64,000 bases of DNA from an uncultured Phocaeicola sp. GTDB lineage: Bacteria; Bacteroidota; Bacteroidia; Bacteroidales; Bacteroidaceae. Positions within the stretch are counted from its first letter, which is position 1, and each line of letters begins with the position of its first letter. The stretch lies in the NCBI GenBank assembly GCA_944320845.1, contig CALUJA010000013.1:23146-87145 (forward strand). The letters run 5' to 3'. A model generated the notes under the pieces. It saw nothing but the letters and a program-made list of their open reading frames with translations, had not been told where the DNA came from and ran no database searches. Position numbers and translations under genes: made by a program. This document shows positions 17,940-27,773 of the stretch, piece by piece.

Positions 17940-19418
17940 CTATTTGTTCAGTCTCCAGGTAAATCCGTCTTTGGTATCCTTTACTTCAAATCCCAAGGCG
18001 GCAAGATGGTCGCGTATCTTGTCACTCGTCGCCCAGTCCTTGTTGGCCTTGGCCTGCATGCGCTGTTCAAGCAGCATGTCCACCGCCTTGCTGTAGGCTT
18101 CTTCACGCGCGGCATTGTTTTCCGTCTCCGTCTTCAGTCCCAGAATGTCGAAGGCAAACAGGCGGAACACCTGTTTCAGCTCTTCCAAATCTTCGGCACA
18201 AATGGCGGCCTTCCGGTCGATGACCGTATTTATCATGCGCGTCGCCTCAAAAAGATGCGAGATGACAATCGGCGTATTCAGGTCGTCGTTCATCGCCTCA
18301 TAGCACTTCTCACGCAGCCCCGCCGGAGAAATGCCTTCGGTTGCCGGTGCAGGAGTAATCCGCTCCAGATTCTTGACGCCTTCCATCAGTCGTTCCAGCC
18401 CCTTTTCGGCGGCCTGCAGCGCCTCGTTGCTGAAGTCCACCGTGCTGCGATAGTGCGCCTGAAGGATAAAGAAGCGGATGGTCATCGGCGAATAAGGCTG
18501 AGTGAGCAGACTGTTTGAGCCGGTGAAGAATTCGTCCAGTGTAATGAAGTTTCCCAACGACTTGCCCATCTTCTGCCCGTTGATGGTAATCATGTTGTTG
18601 TGCATCCAGTAGCGCACCATGTCGTGTCCCATCGCGGCGACACTCTGCGCAATCTCGCATTCATGGTGAGGGAAAATCAAGTCCATGCCGCCTCCGTGGA
18701 TGTCGAAGCTTTCACCCAGATATTTCCGTCCCATCGCCGTACATTCGCAGTGCCATCCCGGGAACCCGTCGCTCCATGGAGACGGCCAACGCATAATGTG
18801 TTCCGGCTGCGCGCACTTCCAAAGCGCGAAGTCGGCAGGGTTATGCTTCTCTTCCTGCCCGTCCAGCTCGCGGGTTGTATTCAGCACATCGTCCAGATTG
18901 CGCCCCGAAAGCTTGCCGTAATGGTGGTCTTTGTTGTATTTCGCCACATCAAAATACACCGAGCCCTGACTCTCGTAGGCGTATCCGTGGTCCAGAATCT
19001 CCTTTACCAGCTGTATCTGCTCGATGATGTGCCCCGAAGCGTGCGGTTCGATACTTGGCGGCAGCACGTTGAGCGCATCCATCGCCTTGTGGTAACGGAT
19101 AAGATAGTGCTGCACCACCTCCATCGGCTCCAGTTGCTCCAGGCGGGCCTTCTTGGCAATCTTGTCCTCGCCGTCGTCGGCATCGTGTTCCAGATGTCCC
19201 ACATCGGTGATGTTGCGCACATAACGCACCTTATACCCCAGATGATTCAGATAACGGAACAGTATGTCGAAAGTTATTGCGGGGCGCGCATGGCCCAAAT
19301 GAGCGTCGCCATATACCGTAGGCCCGCACACATACATTCCAACGTGCGGAGCATGGAGGGGAACGAACTCTTCCTTCTTGCGGGTCAGCGTATTGTAAAT
19401 AATCAGTCTGTTTTCCAT
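17940..19418 (-). CDS. cysS: Cysteinyl-tRNA synthetase
   Basis: This 492-aa class I aminoacyl-tRNA synthetase charges tRNA-Cys. It has Zn-ligand Cys31 in YVCGPTVYG, the HIGH-type motif HLGH (residues 40-43), a CSTMG-equivalent stretch WHCECTAMG, and KMGKS at 283-287 (KMSKS loop). A DALR-like helical domain and a short C-terminal zinc-binding-type tail ([15 protein letters not shown]) follow. I chose the ATG at 19418 ([10 protein letters not shown]), which aligns with the family start. An open frame extends 75 residues further upstream but its sequence is unlike any synthetase. It is a housekeeping gene separating two accessory regions. Confidence 0.97.
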   Translation of the reverse strand: MENRLIIYNTLTRKKEEFVPLHAPHVGMYVCGPTVYGDAHLGHARPAITFDILFRYLNHLGYKVRYVRNITDVGHLEHDADDGEDKIAKKARLEQLEPMEVVQHYLIRYHKAMDALNVLPPSIEPHASGHIIEQIQLVKEILDHGYAYESQGSVYFDVAKYNKDHHYGKLSGRNLDDVLNTTRELDGQEEKHNPADFALWKCAQPEHIMRWPSPWSDGFPGWHCECTAMGRKYLGESFDIHGGGMDLIFPHHECEIAQSVAAMGHDMVRYWMHNNMITINGQKMGKSLGNFITLDEFFTGSNSLLTQPYSPMTIRFFILQAHYRSTVDFSNEALQAAEKGLERLMEGVKNLERITPAPATEGISPAGLREKCYEAMNDDLNTPIVISHLFEATRMINTVIDRKAAICAEDLEELKQVFRLFAFDILGLKTETENNAAREEAYSKAVDMLLEQRMQAKANKDWATSDKIRDHLAALGFEVKDTKDGFTWRLNK

Positions 19419-19544
19419 AAGCCAATATTTTTGTGAGGCAAAGTTACAAATAAAAAGTGACAAACAGAAAAATGTATTAAAGTTATTGGCAGATAGGCAT
19501 TTCAGAACGACGGTCTGAAAAGATGAAAGGCTCTTCCACAACAA

Positions 19545-19583
19545 AATGAGGCATACCACCAACAGATAATGGCATGCCTCATT
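19545..19583 (-). terminator. Terminator after the large lipoprotein gene
   Basis: AATGAGGCAT (19545-19554) pairs with ATGCCTCATT (19574-19583). On the minus strand it is followed by TTGTTG, a weak T-tract. It lies about 70 bp past the stop at 19652, between that gene and cysS. Confidence 0.5.
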
Positions 19584-19651
19584 CATCTTGTCTGAAAAGC
19601 CCGTTATTATGGCCCAAGGAACGAGCCTCCGCAACGAGACCAAACGGCCGT

Positions 19652-21391
19652 TTAGTTCAGGTCAATCTTTATTCCTCCCTTTATCTTTATGCGGATATCC
19701 CTTAATGCCAAAGTCTGGTTCTCATTCAGCTGCTGCGCCCGATAGTCTGACGGAACCGTCGCATTGGCACGAAGCACCAGGCCGTCCAGATTCCGCATCG
19801 CGCCTTCCTGAGATGTCAGGTCGATATTGAGAGACGTTACGGTAGACTGTTCCTGGTTTCCTGCCTTTATGTCCTTGTCCACCGCAACGGCAATCCCCTC
19901 AATCCGGTTTCCGTCCACATCAACCGGTTCCGCCTCCAGTTCCATATCCAGCGGAATCCTGTTCTCGGCCTCCATCGTGACCGTTGCCGCCCGTATTTCA
20001 TACTTGTCCAAATCCTCGTGCCACCCGTCCATCGTCTTTTCGTATACAAGGTTCGTCTCCTCGCAGAAAGCCAGCGGAGCCTCGATGCGCCCTTCCGTCG
20101 TTACGGAGTAAGTACGCCCCGGACGCACATAATAGTACTCGTCAGGCACTTCCGACTCGATATTTTCCACGCTGATATATTCCGGCATCTTGCCCATCAA
20201 TATGTCAATATTCGGCAGCTGAATACTCTGGTCGGCGTCCGTTATTTCCGAATCCTGCTTGTGAAAGCAGATAATATAATTTTCCACGCTCTTGGGAATC
20301 AGAATCGGCGTACCGTGACGGTCGCCTACCTCTATCGAAGTCACGCTTCCGTCCTTCCGATGTGAAAAAATCTCCGCATTGACATTCACATCCACCGGAG
20401 CCGTATTCGTAACCGTCATATACATCTTCGGGTCATACAAGTCCACCACCACCTCTTCGTCCGAGAGAAAGTCCGGCACATTGTCAAACCATATCGGTTC
20501 CACCTCCATGTCAATGTCCGGGGCCACCTTCACCTTGCAGTTCAGAATCTTTCCGGTTTTCAGACGGGGTATGCGGGCAAAATGAATGTTCCATCGGTTT
20601 CGGTCGGCCGGAAAGTCCTTCTTATAAAAATATACCTGTCCGGTCGAAACGATGTCAAAGTCTATTTTCATGTAACTCGGATAACGGAAACCGCTCCCCT
20701 CCGGCATCTTGGTAAAGTCCAGCATCCGAATCATGACAGGAATGGTCAGCCCGTCTGTTCCAATCTCCAAGTCCTGCTTTATCCTCACCGACCGGCTGTC
20801 CACCTCAAACAGCGCGGCATCCGTCTCCTCTGAAGCCGATATGGTGATATACTCCGGAAACCGTATTTCGTATCCTTCCTTCAGGATAAGCCTTTGGATA
20901 TCGTTGTTTTCCAGGAAACGGTATTCCAAATCCATCGGCAGTTCCGTCACCGCATTGTCTATCACCAGCAGCTCTTCCGTAATATCCGTCTTTTCCAGCG
21001 AAGCGGAAGTCGATATATTCCTGATGGGAGCCTCTACCGGCTCATCATCCGGAAGCATCTGAATCATTGCCTCGGGAAATTCCAAGAAAGAAACCTCTGC
21101 CTGCGAATCAAACATCTCATCATTAAACAGGATGCTGTCTATCTTCACATCCGTCTGCTGCACGGCATTGGTCTTCACCATCGAATAAAAGCCGTCTTCA
21201 TCCGCCTGCACCATGCTGTTCTCCTCCATGTCCAGCAGATTCTTCAGCGTGACATCCTCCGTGCTGCTTGCCGGCACAGACAGGTCTCCGCCTACGGAAA
21301 TCGTATAGTCTATGTCTTTGTCCAGGTCATACCTTTCGTCTATACACGCCGAAAGTCCCGCTACCAGCCATATCCACAGGCAGCCCCTCAT
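19652..21391 (-). CDS. Large hypothetical lipoprotein of Bacteroidales
   Basis: This 579-aa protein begins with a lipoprotein signal: [16 protein letters not shown], with the Cys at residue 16, then acidic [13 protein letters not shown]. The rest is beta-rich, with no catalytic motif I recognise. Repeated phrases such as [26 protein letters not shown] resemble immunoglobulin-like or fibronectin-like strands, possibly several tandem sandwiches. I chose the ATG at 21391 because GGAGAG lies about 11 bp before it; an in-frame ATG seven codons upstream is the alternative. The acidic post-Cys sequence may act as a surface export signal. Function unknown. Confidence 0.7.
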   Translation of the reverse strand: MRGCLWIWLVAGLSACIDERYDLDKDIDYTISVGGDLSVPASSTEDVTLKNLLDMEENSMVQADEDGFYSMVKTNAVQQTDVKIDSILFNDEMFDSQAEVSFLEFPEAMIQMLPDDEPVEAPIRNISTSASLEKTDITEELLVIDNAVTELPMDLEYRFLENNDIQRLILKEGYEIRFPEYITISASEETDAALFEVDSRSVRIKQDLEIGTDGLTIPVMIRMLDFTKMPEGSGFRYPSYMKIDFDIVSTGQVYFYKKDFPADRNRWNIHFARIPRLKTGKILNCKVKVAPDIDMEVEPIWFDNVPDFLSDEEVVVDLYDPKMYMTVTNTAPVDVNVNAEIFSHRKDGSVTSIEVGDRHGTPILIPKSVENYIICFHKQDSEITDADQSIQLPNIDILMGKMPEYISVENIESEVPDEYYYVRPGRTYSVTTEGRIEAPLAFCEETNLVYEKTMDGWHEDLDKYEIRAATVTMEAENRIPLDMELEAEPVDVDGNRIEGIAVAVDKDIKAGNQEQSTVTSLNIDLTSQEGAMRNLDGLVLRANATVPSDYRAQQLNENQTLALRDIRIKIKGGIKIDLN

Positions 21392-21456
21392 TAAATTTCT
21401 CTCTCCAAACATATCCTTATTTTTTTAACAGAATTCCAAATCCAGAAGAAAAAGCC

Positions 21457-22224
21457 CTACCATCCCCGTATCTTATACACCACATAGCCTATCCACTCGT
21501 GAAGCAGCTCCGGCCACCTCGCCATCGTCCAGACCGAAGGGAGCCAACTGTAGCGCTGCCCCGGTACCTTCACCGGCGTATCGGTGATATAACAGTCCAT
21601 ATCCAGACCCGCCGCCCGGAATGCCGCTATCGAACGGCGCATGTGAATAGCCGATGTAATCAGCAGGGCCGAGGAAGCATGCAGATTGCCGCCCAGCAAT
21701 TCCGCCGTAAGCGTAACATTCTCCCGCGTGTTGCGGGCACGCGTTTCATATATCACATCCTCGTCGGGCATTCCCATAGCATCCAAAAAATCTTTCATCC
21801 CGTCCAGATTTCCTTTTGGCCCTCGCCCCGATTCGTTTTCGATAATAGCTCCGTCGGAGGCCAGCACCAGCTTTTCAATCCTTTTATGCTTATACAAATA
21901 AATTCCTTGCAGCAGCCGGTCGGCAATTTCACTGAACTCCACACGGTTCCGCTCCCAGTCCCAGTTGCTGTATCCGCCCAACACAATGCCATACCGATAG
22001 GTCTTCCCTGCCGGCAGCGGACGGTCATATTCCGCATACCACTGCTTCTGCGCAAATTCCAGCAAGGGTTGGTTGGAAAAGAGCAGCAGCAGAAAGATTC
22101 CTGTCCCATACAGTCCCCTTTTCCACCTCCTGTTACGGAGAAGCCATCCTATTACAAAACAACAAAAGATGTAAAAGGTTGGATTGCTCACAAAAGACAA
22201 TAAAGAAGTCAGAACAAAATACAT
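21457..22224 (-). CDS. DUF218 membrane protein (ElyC/YdcF type)
   Basis: This 255-aa protein has two N-terminal membrane spans (MYFVLTSLLSFVSNPTFYIF and YGTGIFLLLLFS) and a DUF218 domain: YGIVLGGYSNW, EIADRLLQGIYLYK, LVLASDGA, ETRARNTRENVTLTAELL, LITSAIHMRRSIAAF. This is the ElyC-like topology, associated in E. coli with undecaprenyl-phosphate/peptidoglycan envelope processes. I chose the ATG at 22224; the open frame upstream overlaps the preceding glycosyltransferase and encodes unrelated sequence. As the last gene of the polysaccharide locus it may serve lipid-carrier handling (inference). Confidence 0.85.
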   Translation of the reverse strand: MYFVLTSLLSFVSNPTFYIFCCFVIGWLLRNRRWKRGLYGTGIFLLLLFSNQPLLEFAQKQWYAEYDRPLPAGKTYRYGIVLGGYSNWDWERNRVEFSEIADRLLQGIYLYKHKRIEKLVLASDGAIIENESGRGPKGNLDGMKDFLDAMGMPDEDVIYETRARNTRENVTLTAELLGGNLHASSALLITSAIHMRRSIAAFRAAGLDMDCYITDTPVKVPGQRYSWLPSVWTMARWPELLHEWIGYVVYKIRGW

Positions 22225-22249
22225 CCCTATTTTTATTTCAGAGTAAATT

Positions 22250-23392
22250 TCAGCGTGAAGAGGCAGCCTCCAGTTCCCTGTATGTTTCCAACAGTTCTTT
22301 CCACAGTTCGCTCCGCTCATACCGCTCTGCCACAGCAGGCCGTGCCTGCCGGGCCAGATGGTTCCGCTCCTGCACATCGGTCGCCAGACGCTCCATCGCG
22401 CCATACAGAGCCTGCTCGTCGCGCGGAGGGACAATCAGTCCGTTCACACCGTGCCGTATAATCTCATTGCAGCCGTTGATGTCCGTCACGATACACGGCA
22501 GTCCCATCGCGCCGGCCTGCAAGACCACATTCGGGAATCCCTCGCGATAGCTCGGAAAGACAAAGACATCCGAGGCCGCCAGATAAGGGCGAATATCATC
22601 CTGCCACCCGACAAAACGGATAGCCGGATGCTTCATAATCATCACTTTAGTATCAGAAGAAACCGAGTCCAAGCGGTCTTCAAACGCACCGACCAACAGC
22701 AGACGGACAGCCGGACGCAAGGCATACAGCCGCAGGAAGGCGGCCACCAGTTCGTTGATGCCCTTGTCGCCCACAATCCTGCCTACGAAACAAAAAGTCA
22801 GCCCCGGCTCGCAAATCATTTCCGCTTCACGGCAAACCGCTTCCGTGCGGTCAAAATAAGCGGTATCTATACCATTGATATTCCCGTTGCCGATGATGCG
22901 CATCGGTTTGGATGTGATATGAAACCGTTCCAGATCACGCTTCACCCCCTGCCCCTCCGGATTGACCAGTGTGGCACAGGCGCAAGTCAGCCGGTCGGTC
23001 GTCATCAGAATCCGCCTTTTCAATCCTTTCGATGTAGGAAATACCAGTCCCGTAAACATGTGGATACGCACCGGCACCCCGCAGATGCATGCAGCCATCA
23101 TGGCAAGCAGCCCCGCCTTGGGCGTAATCGAATGCACCATCCACGGCTTCTCCTTGCGAAACAGGCGTATCAGCCGAAACAAAGAGACCAAGTCCTTCAG
23201 CAGAGCGATGTGGCGCTCCATCGGTACAGCCACCGTGCGCACACCCTCCCGCCGGGCCACCTCATCCAGATTCTGCCCCGGCGACGACACCGCCACCACT
23301 TCATACGTTTCCGAAAGCATCTTCAGCTGTCCCCTCAGCAGCAAGTCCAGTGACTGGGGAACCGTCGCTATGCGAATAATCTTGCGTTTCAT
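22250..23392 (-). CDS. Glycosyltransferase family 4 (PglA/WbnK-like)
   Basis: This 380-aa GT-B enzyme starts with IIRIATVPQSLDLLLRGQ and has an N-terminal acceptor domain typical of transferases that add the second sugar to a lipid-linked monosaccharide (VHSITPKAGLLAMMAA, RIHMFTG). The C-terminal nucleotide-sugar half carries FCFVGRIVGDKGINEL and the EX7E-type motif in PSYREGFPNVVLQAGAMG. It overlaps the acetyltransferase gene by 4 bp and follows the initiating sugar transferase, consistent with the second step of repeat-unit assembly on undecaprenyl phosphate. Confidence 0.92.
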   Translation of the reverse strand: MKRKIIRIATVPQSLDLLLRGQLKMLSETYEVVAVSSPGQNLDEVARREGVRTVAVPMERHIALLKDLVSLFRLIRLFRKEKPWMVHSITPKAGLLAMMAACICGVPVRIHMFTGLVFPTSKGLKRRILMTTDRLTCACATLVNPEGQGVKRDLERFHITSKPMRIIGNGNINGIDTAYFDRTEAVCREAEMICEPGLTFCFVGRIVGDKGINELVAAFLRLYALRPAVRLLLVGAFEDRLDSVSSDTKVMIMKHPAIRFVGWQDDIRPYLAASDVFVFPSYREGFPNVVLQAGAMGLPCIVTDINGCNEIIRHGVNGLIVPPRDEQALYGAMERLATDVQERNHLARQARPAVAERYERSELWKELLETYRELEAASSR

Positions 23393-23985
23393 CTGTTGTA
23401 TTCGTATTTAATCACCCGGCACGGACTACCCACAGCCAGCACTCCGTCCGGAATATCCTTTATCACCACCGAGCCGGCACCTATCACCGACCATTTTCCT
23501 ATCTTCACCCCCGGAATAACCGTCGTTCCGGCCCCAATCCAGGTACCTTCTCCCACCGTTACATTGCCGCACAGCGTGGCATGGGGCGAGATATGCACAT
23601 AGTCTCCGATACGGCACTCATGGTCTACCGAAGCACCCGTATTGACGATGCAGTGCTTCCCTATCTCCGCACCGCTCTGCACCACCGCCCCCTGCATCAC
23701 CACCGTACCTTCACCCAATGTGCACCGCGGTGAAACAATGGCCGAGCGATGAACCGCCTTGCCGAAGTCAGCCTTCACCCGCTCCACAATCATCTTCCGG
23801 ATCCGGTTATTGCCAATGCTCACAATGAGCGGAGAAATATCCTCCGTCAGCCCGTGAAATACAGGGTATCCCAACAGACTGTCTATTTCCGGATTGTCGT
23901 CCACCAGTCCTTCCACCGTCATGCCGCAAGACTCCAATATGTCAACAATCACTTTGGCATGACCGCTTGCTCCGTATAAAAACAT
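23389..23985 (-). CDS. Sugar O-/N-acetyltransferase, NeuD/PglD family
   Basis: This 198-aa left-handed beta-helix acetyltransferase starts with the Rossmann-like YGASGHAKVIVDILES segment of the NeuD/PglD family. Hexapeptide repeats follow (VVMQGAVVQSGAEIGKHCIVNTGA, GTWIGAGTTVIPGV), with a central His in ASVDHECRIGD. Family members acetylate amino-sugars such as UDP-bacillosamine precursors or sialic acid. It lies between the initiating transferase and the GT4, an order also seen in pgl-type clusters, but no aminotransferase or dehydratase for such a sugar is in the window. Confidence 0.9.
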   Translation of the reverse strand: MFLYGASGHAKVIVDILESCGMTVEGLVDDNPEIDSLLGYPVFHGLTEDISPLIVSIGNNRIRKMIVERVKADFGKAVHRSAIVSPRCTLGEGTVVMQGAVVQSGAEIGKHCIVNTGASVDHECRIGDYVHISPHATLCGNVTVGEGTWIGAGTTVIPGVKIGKWSVIGAGSVVIKDIPDGVLAVGSPCRVIKYEYNR

Positions 23986-23990
23986 ATCCT

Positions 23991-24599
23991 TTAATTTTTG
24001 CCGTTAAAAAACTCCATCGTCGCCTGCCCTTCCTGCGAAATTCCCTCGCGGACAAAAACTTTTTTCACCGTCAGAAAAAGAATTTTCATATCCAGCCAAA
24101 ACGAGCAATGGTCTACATACCACACATCAAGTTCAAGCTTCTTCGTCCAGCTTATCGCATTCCTTCCGTTCACTTGCGCCCATCCGGTGATGCCCGGACG
24201 CACTTCATGGCGGCGCGCCTGCTCCTTGCTGTACAGCGGCAGATATTGCGGAAGCAGCGGACGAGGGCCGACAAGCGCCATATCGCCCTTCAGCACATTC
24301 AGCAGCTGCGGCAGTTCATCTATCGAAAGCGAACGAACCAACCGCCCCACCTTGGTCAACCGCTCCGCATCCGGCAGCAGATTCCCCTGCCCGTCACGTT
24401 CGTCGGTCATTGTCTTGAACTTGATAATCCGGAAAATCCGGCCTCCTTTCCCCGGACGCTCCTGAGTAAAGAAAGCCCCCGCCCCCTTGTTCGCCACCTG
24501 CAGCCCTATCGCAATCAAGAGCAGCACAGGCCACAACACGAGCAGCACAAGCAGCGCAGACAGAAAGTCAAGCAGACGCTTCAAACCATGCCTGTACAT
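23991..24599 (-). CDS. Initiating sugar-phosphate transferase (PglC/WcaJ family)
   Basis: This 202-aa monotopic phosphoglycosyl transferase moves a sugar-1-phosphate to undecaprenyl phosphate. A single N-terminal hydrophobic helix ([20 protein letters not shown]) is followed by [10 protein letters not shown], the IIKFKTM motif, [17 protein letters not shown] and the VGPRP signature, then [14 protein letters not shown]. The length is that of the small PglC type, without the WcaJ membrane domain. It starts polymer assembly although it is near the 3' end of the operon. Confidence 0.95.
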   Translation of the reverse strand: MYRHGLKRLLDFLSALLVLLVLWPVLLLIAIGLQVANKGAGAFFTQERPGKGGRIFRIIKFKTMTDERDGQGNLLPDAERLTKVGRLVRSLSIDELPQLLNVLKGDMALVGPRPLLPQYLPLYSKEQARRHEVRPGITGWAQVNGRNAISWTKKLELDVWYVDHCSFWLDMKILFLTVKKVFVREGISQEGQATMEFFNGKN

Positions 24600-24600
24600 A

Positions 24601-25056
24601 TCACCTTACCAACTCGGCACTATAACTCAACTGAGTAGAGTTCAGCAGAATGGAGCCCAGTCCATCCTCCTTGTATACATGGATGGTAAACGAATAATTC
24701 TTCTGATCGGCCTCCATCCGGAGATTCACCGTAAAGTGATCACCCTTGTCCCTGAACGAATAAGCCGTCACCTTCCCCTGCAGGTTCACCCGTTCACTGT
24801 CCTGCTCACCGCCCAGATACGGCAGACACACCGCAGCCTCAGCCCCGTTCACCTGCATAAAGCAAGAGTCTGAGGACAAAGCCACCGTCTTACCGCCACT
24901 CAAAAACACCATGTCCGCCTTCAGCTTCCAGACCTTGTCCTTTACCACCTGTGTCACCTTCTGGTCAATCGTCTGGTCAAGCTGACCGACCACAGGTTTT
25001 GCCTGTATGCCCAGTGTCATCACCAAGCACACAAATCCTAATACCAATGCTTTCAT
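24601..25056 (-). CDS. DUF4251-like secreted protein
   Basis: This 151-aa protein has a signal peptide (cleavage after LGIQAK). The remainder resembles the Bacteroidetes DUF4251 family: [38 protein letters not shown], and a beta-rich end with [20 protein letters not shown]. Members are secreted beta-barrel-like proteins without known activity. It ends 2 bp before the sugar transferase start, so the two are probably co-transcribed; why is not clear. Confidence 0.65.
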   Translation of the reverse strand: MKALVLGFVCLVMTLGIQAKPVVGQLDQTIDQKVTQVVKDKVWKLKADMVFLSGGKTVALSSDSCFMQVNGAEAAVCLPYLGGEQDSERVNLQGKVTAYSFRDKGDHFTVNLRMEADQKNYSFTIHVYKEDGLGSILLNSTQLSYSAELVR

Positions 25057-25068
25057 AAATCCCTATAT

Positions 25069-25446
25069 TTAGTAATTAAAACAGTCAATTCTTTCTATTA
25101 TTTTTAAATCCAACTTTTCCAACTCCAATTCAGGCAACATCCTTTTTATCTTATTTACAAACACATAACAAGTATCATCTCTTTCTAAACGCGTCACCTG
25201 CAAATTCGTTCGTGAATAATATTTTTCAATCATTCGGGCAAGATTCGGCATCACATTCTCTATAATCCCATCATTTTTAAATGTATAAATCCGCTCAATT
25301 CTTTTCCAACCGTCATTATTGCTATACTTTGCAAAATAATATTTTTCATCCCCATATTGATAAAAAGAATCAATATGGGATTCTTTTTCATCTGAAAATT
25401 TTAATCTTACTTCAACTTGAATAAGTATAACTTCGTCCTTTCCCGG
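25069..25446 (-). pseudogene. 5'-truncated remnant of an unidentified gene
   Basis: A frame is open from just after a TAG (25449-25447) to the stop at 25069, 125 residues with coding character (VILIQVEVRLKFSDEKES, YYFAKYSNNDGWKRIERIY), but it has no ATG before residue 66 and only an internal GTG at 25254. It therefore looks like the 3' end of a longer gene that lost its start. It lies where AT-rich polysaccharide DNA begins. I do not recognise the family. Confidence 0.45.
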
Positions 25447-25822
25447 CTAGATAGATTCTTTAATTCCCTATAACAAGAAAAATATTAAGGTCAACAAATT
25501 CAGCGAGGTGGTGGCAGTAACATAAACAAAAAGCCAAAAACCAGTTGCTACCACCACCCTATAATCCACTCATTACAAAATCTTTACACGAGAAGGTGAG
25601 AGTAGTGAGAGTAAAAATGAAAAAATTATATGAGAATTTTGAAAAATCATATTTTTACAATTATTTATCATTACTAAATCCAAGAAAACAGATTATTAAA
25701 AACATCTTCTTCCCTACAGTGCAAAGACAAATAATAGCAAACTATAAATCTTTAAGATTTACATCTTCGAACCAACTATTTCATCACAACATTTTTAACC
25801 TATAAGCCATTATTTCTTCAAA
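25447..25822. other. AT-rich intergenic junction with an imperfect inverted repeat
   Basis: GGTGGTGGCAGTAAC (25507-25521) and GTTGCTACCACCACC (25544-25558) form a 13/15 inverted repeat around 22 nt. A plus-strand frame at 25545-25805 contains KVRVVRVKMKK but has no recognisable family and starts inside the repeat, so I do not call it a gene. The stretch separates the DUF4251-to-DUF218 end of the locus from the glycosyltransferase block and may be a recombination scar. Confidence 0.4.
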
Positions 25823-26712
25823 CTATTTATTTGACTTTTCCAATTCATTTAAAAGTTTTTGTGCTTCCTGTGACAATGGATATGGAAAAGCTCTAAGCAA
25901 ATTCAATTGAATATCCTTTATTGCACAATTAGGCAAACAATACCCATCTTTTTCAAACAATGTATTTTGATATGTTTTATCTGTAATAATTTCATCATAA
26001 TTTTTATACCCTTCATAACAAGGGATATCAACCGAACTAAAATAATCATAGAATTTAAAACCATCTGTATCAATATAATTATTTTGTATCCACAATGCAG
26101 GAATTCCATAAGCATGAGCCACAATAATACCATGCAAAGACGATGAAACAATCCGCATACATGAAGTTATCTCATCTATAACAGACTTTACATCTTTAGT
26201 ATTTAAATCTATGATTTTATAATTATTACCATATTTCATATTGAAACAAGAAGTCTCTGAATAGTGCGGTATAATACCCAAATTATATTTTTTTCTTAAG
26301 GAAGGGACATACAATAATGGCAATAAAAGTGCAGGATCTCCCCAAACATCACAAGACATTATCCCTTTTGTCTCTTTTTTTAACTTTTCACATGAAAGTT
26401 TTCCCCTTAATGCGCATATTCTCCCCCCCCCCTAAAGTGCTCATTATCATTCATAAAACCACTTCCCCATATAGTCGTGTTTTTATTGCACAGATTTATA
26501 ATCGAACCTACTGCGGAAAAACTCTTTTGAAAAGGATATAATGCTGATTTCAATTTCTTGAAATTACAACATAAAACAGCTTTACAGAAACCTAAAAAAC
26601 TAACTTTCTGTTTATAACGAACAAAGCAACCAGACAATTTTTCAACGATTATCGGACTCAGTTCATCGCCAAAATTACAATCATTCCAATAAATGAGATT
26701 TATATATTTCAT
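25823..26712 (-). pseudogene. Polysaccharide pyruvyl transferase, frame broken at a ten-G tract
   Basis: The N-terminal part (26712-26407) reads MKYINLIYWNDCNFGDELSP...TTIWGSGFMND and the C-terminal part (frame open through 26359-25823) reads VWGDPALLLPLLY...SSLHGIIVAHAYGIPALWI. Both are hallmarks of one pyruvyl transferase (WcaK/CsaB-like). They are in different frames, joined at ten consecutive C on the plus strand (26423-26432). With eight or eleven G on the coding strand the frame would continue RICALRGKLSCEKL into the second part, restoring the family motif CALRG. As written the protein stops after 101 residues. This is either a phase-variable OFF state, a fixed mutation or a homopolymer sequencing error. 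If ON, it would add a ketal pyruvate to a sugar. Confidence 0.85.
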
Positions 26713-26721
26713 AAAGAAATT

Positions 26722-27762
26722 TTATAACTTTAGCAGAACAAAAGATATAATTCTTTTTATCCACCATTTAAATTTTTCTTTTTTCACTCTCGCATATACA
26801 AAATCATAAAATAAATCAGCATTCCGATTAATAATTGCCTTAACAACTGTACTATTAGCAAAACTATCAGATTCAACCTGTTTTAAATCTTTATAGACAG
26901 GATCACACAATTCTAATTGCAACTGATTTATTATTTCCTCTCGACTACCATATTTAAACAGGATTCGTTGTTTAACATCTGAGACCAACACATTCTTTAG
27001 TTCTATTCTGATAAAATCACTGGCTTTATTATATTGATACTGTTCTATAAGCTTCTTTTTCAACACATATAACTTCTTTAAATCTCTTAAAAGAGCCGGA
27101 TTATAACGTGAAGTCATTCCTCCAAATCGATAATTATATCCTGCATACGAATCAATATAAATACTCTGCAAGTAAGGAAATATTTTAATATTAAAATAGA
27201 GGTCTTCCCCCATAACAATACCTAATGGTTCAAGAGACATCTTTTCTAAGATTTGACTCTTATACAATTTTCCCCAAGCATTAATCCCCAAAATATTTAC
27301 GCCAAAAAAAGAAAGAAAATATTTATCAAATAATTCCGGCTGTTTAATCAACCCCAAAACAGGTTGTACACCTTTCTTTCTTAACAGTCTATATCTATCT
27401 ATAACACGATACATTCCAATCTCTACATAGTCTACTCCAGTTTGCAAAGCCCTTTCGACCATTATACGGATAGCATCTTTTTCAAGCCAATCATCCGAAT
27501 CCACAAAACAAAAATATTCTCCGGTCATTTTCTTTAATGCTGTCAAACGAGCTTTTTCCAACCCTTCATTAACTGGCTTATCAACAACAATAACACGCTT
27601 ATCCTTTTGCCTATATTTATCACAGATAAATAAGCTATTATCTGTAGAAGCATCATTGACCAGAATAATCTCTAAATCCGTAAAAGACTGATTCAATATA
27701 GAATCGAGGCATTGAGGCAAATATTTTGCAGTATTATATACAGGTATCAAAACACTAACCAT
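26722..27762 (-). CDS. Glycosyltransferase family 2
   Basis: This 346-aa GT-A enzyme has SVLIPVYNTAKYLPQCLDSI, LVNDASTDNSLFIC and the metal-binding FVDSDDWLEKD. The C-terminal half (AWGKLYKSQILEKM, MGEDLYFNIKIFPYL, YNYRFGGMTSRY) matches that of the next gene upstream, so the two are paralogues, probably from an old duplication, adding related sugars. It ends 10 bp before the split pyruvyl transferase. Sugar specificity cannot be read from the sequence. Confidence 0.9.
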   Translation of the reverse strand: MVSVLIPVYNTAKYLPQCLDSILNQSFTDLEIILVNDASTDNSLFICDKYRQKDKRVIVVDKPVNEGLEKARLTALKKMTGEYFCFVDSDDWLEKDAIRIMVERALQTGVDYVEIGMYRVIDRYRLLRKKGVQPVLGLIKQPELFDKYFLSFFGVNILGINAWGKLYKSQILEKMSLEPLGIVMGEDLYFNIKIFPYLQSIYIDSYAGYNYRFGGMTSRYNPALLRDLKKLYVLKKKLIEQYQYNKASDFIRIELKNVLVSDVKQRILFKYGSREEIINQLQLELCDPVYKDLKQVESDSFANSTVVKAIINRNADLFYDFVYARVKKEKFKWWIKRIISFVLLKL

Positions 27763-27773
27763 ATGGCTATTTC

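Noticed and set aside
19419-19643. 75-residue N-terminal extension of cysteinyl-tRNA synthetase
   Set aside because: The extension does not resemble the family and covers a terminator hairpin; the ATG at 19418 gives the standard start.
25545-25805. Plus-strand 86-residue frame at the edge of the AT-rich block
   Set aside because: It starts inside an inverted repeat, has no recognisable domain and is surrounded by AT-rich sequence. A small gene cannot be fully excluded.
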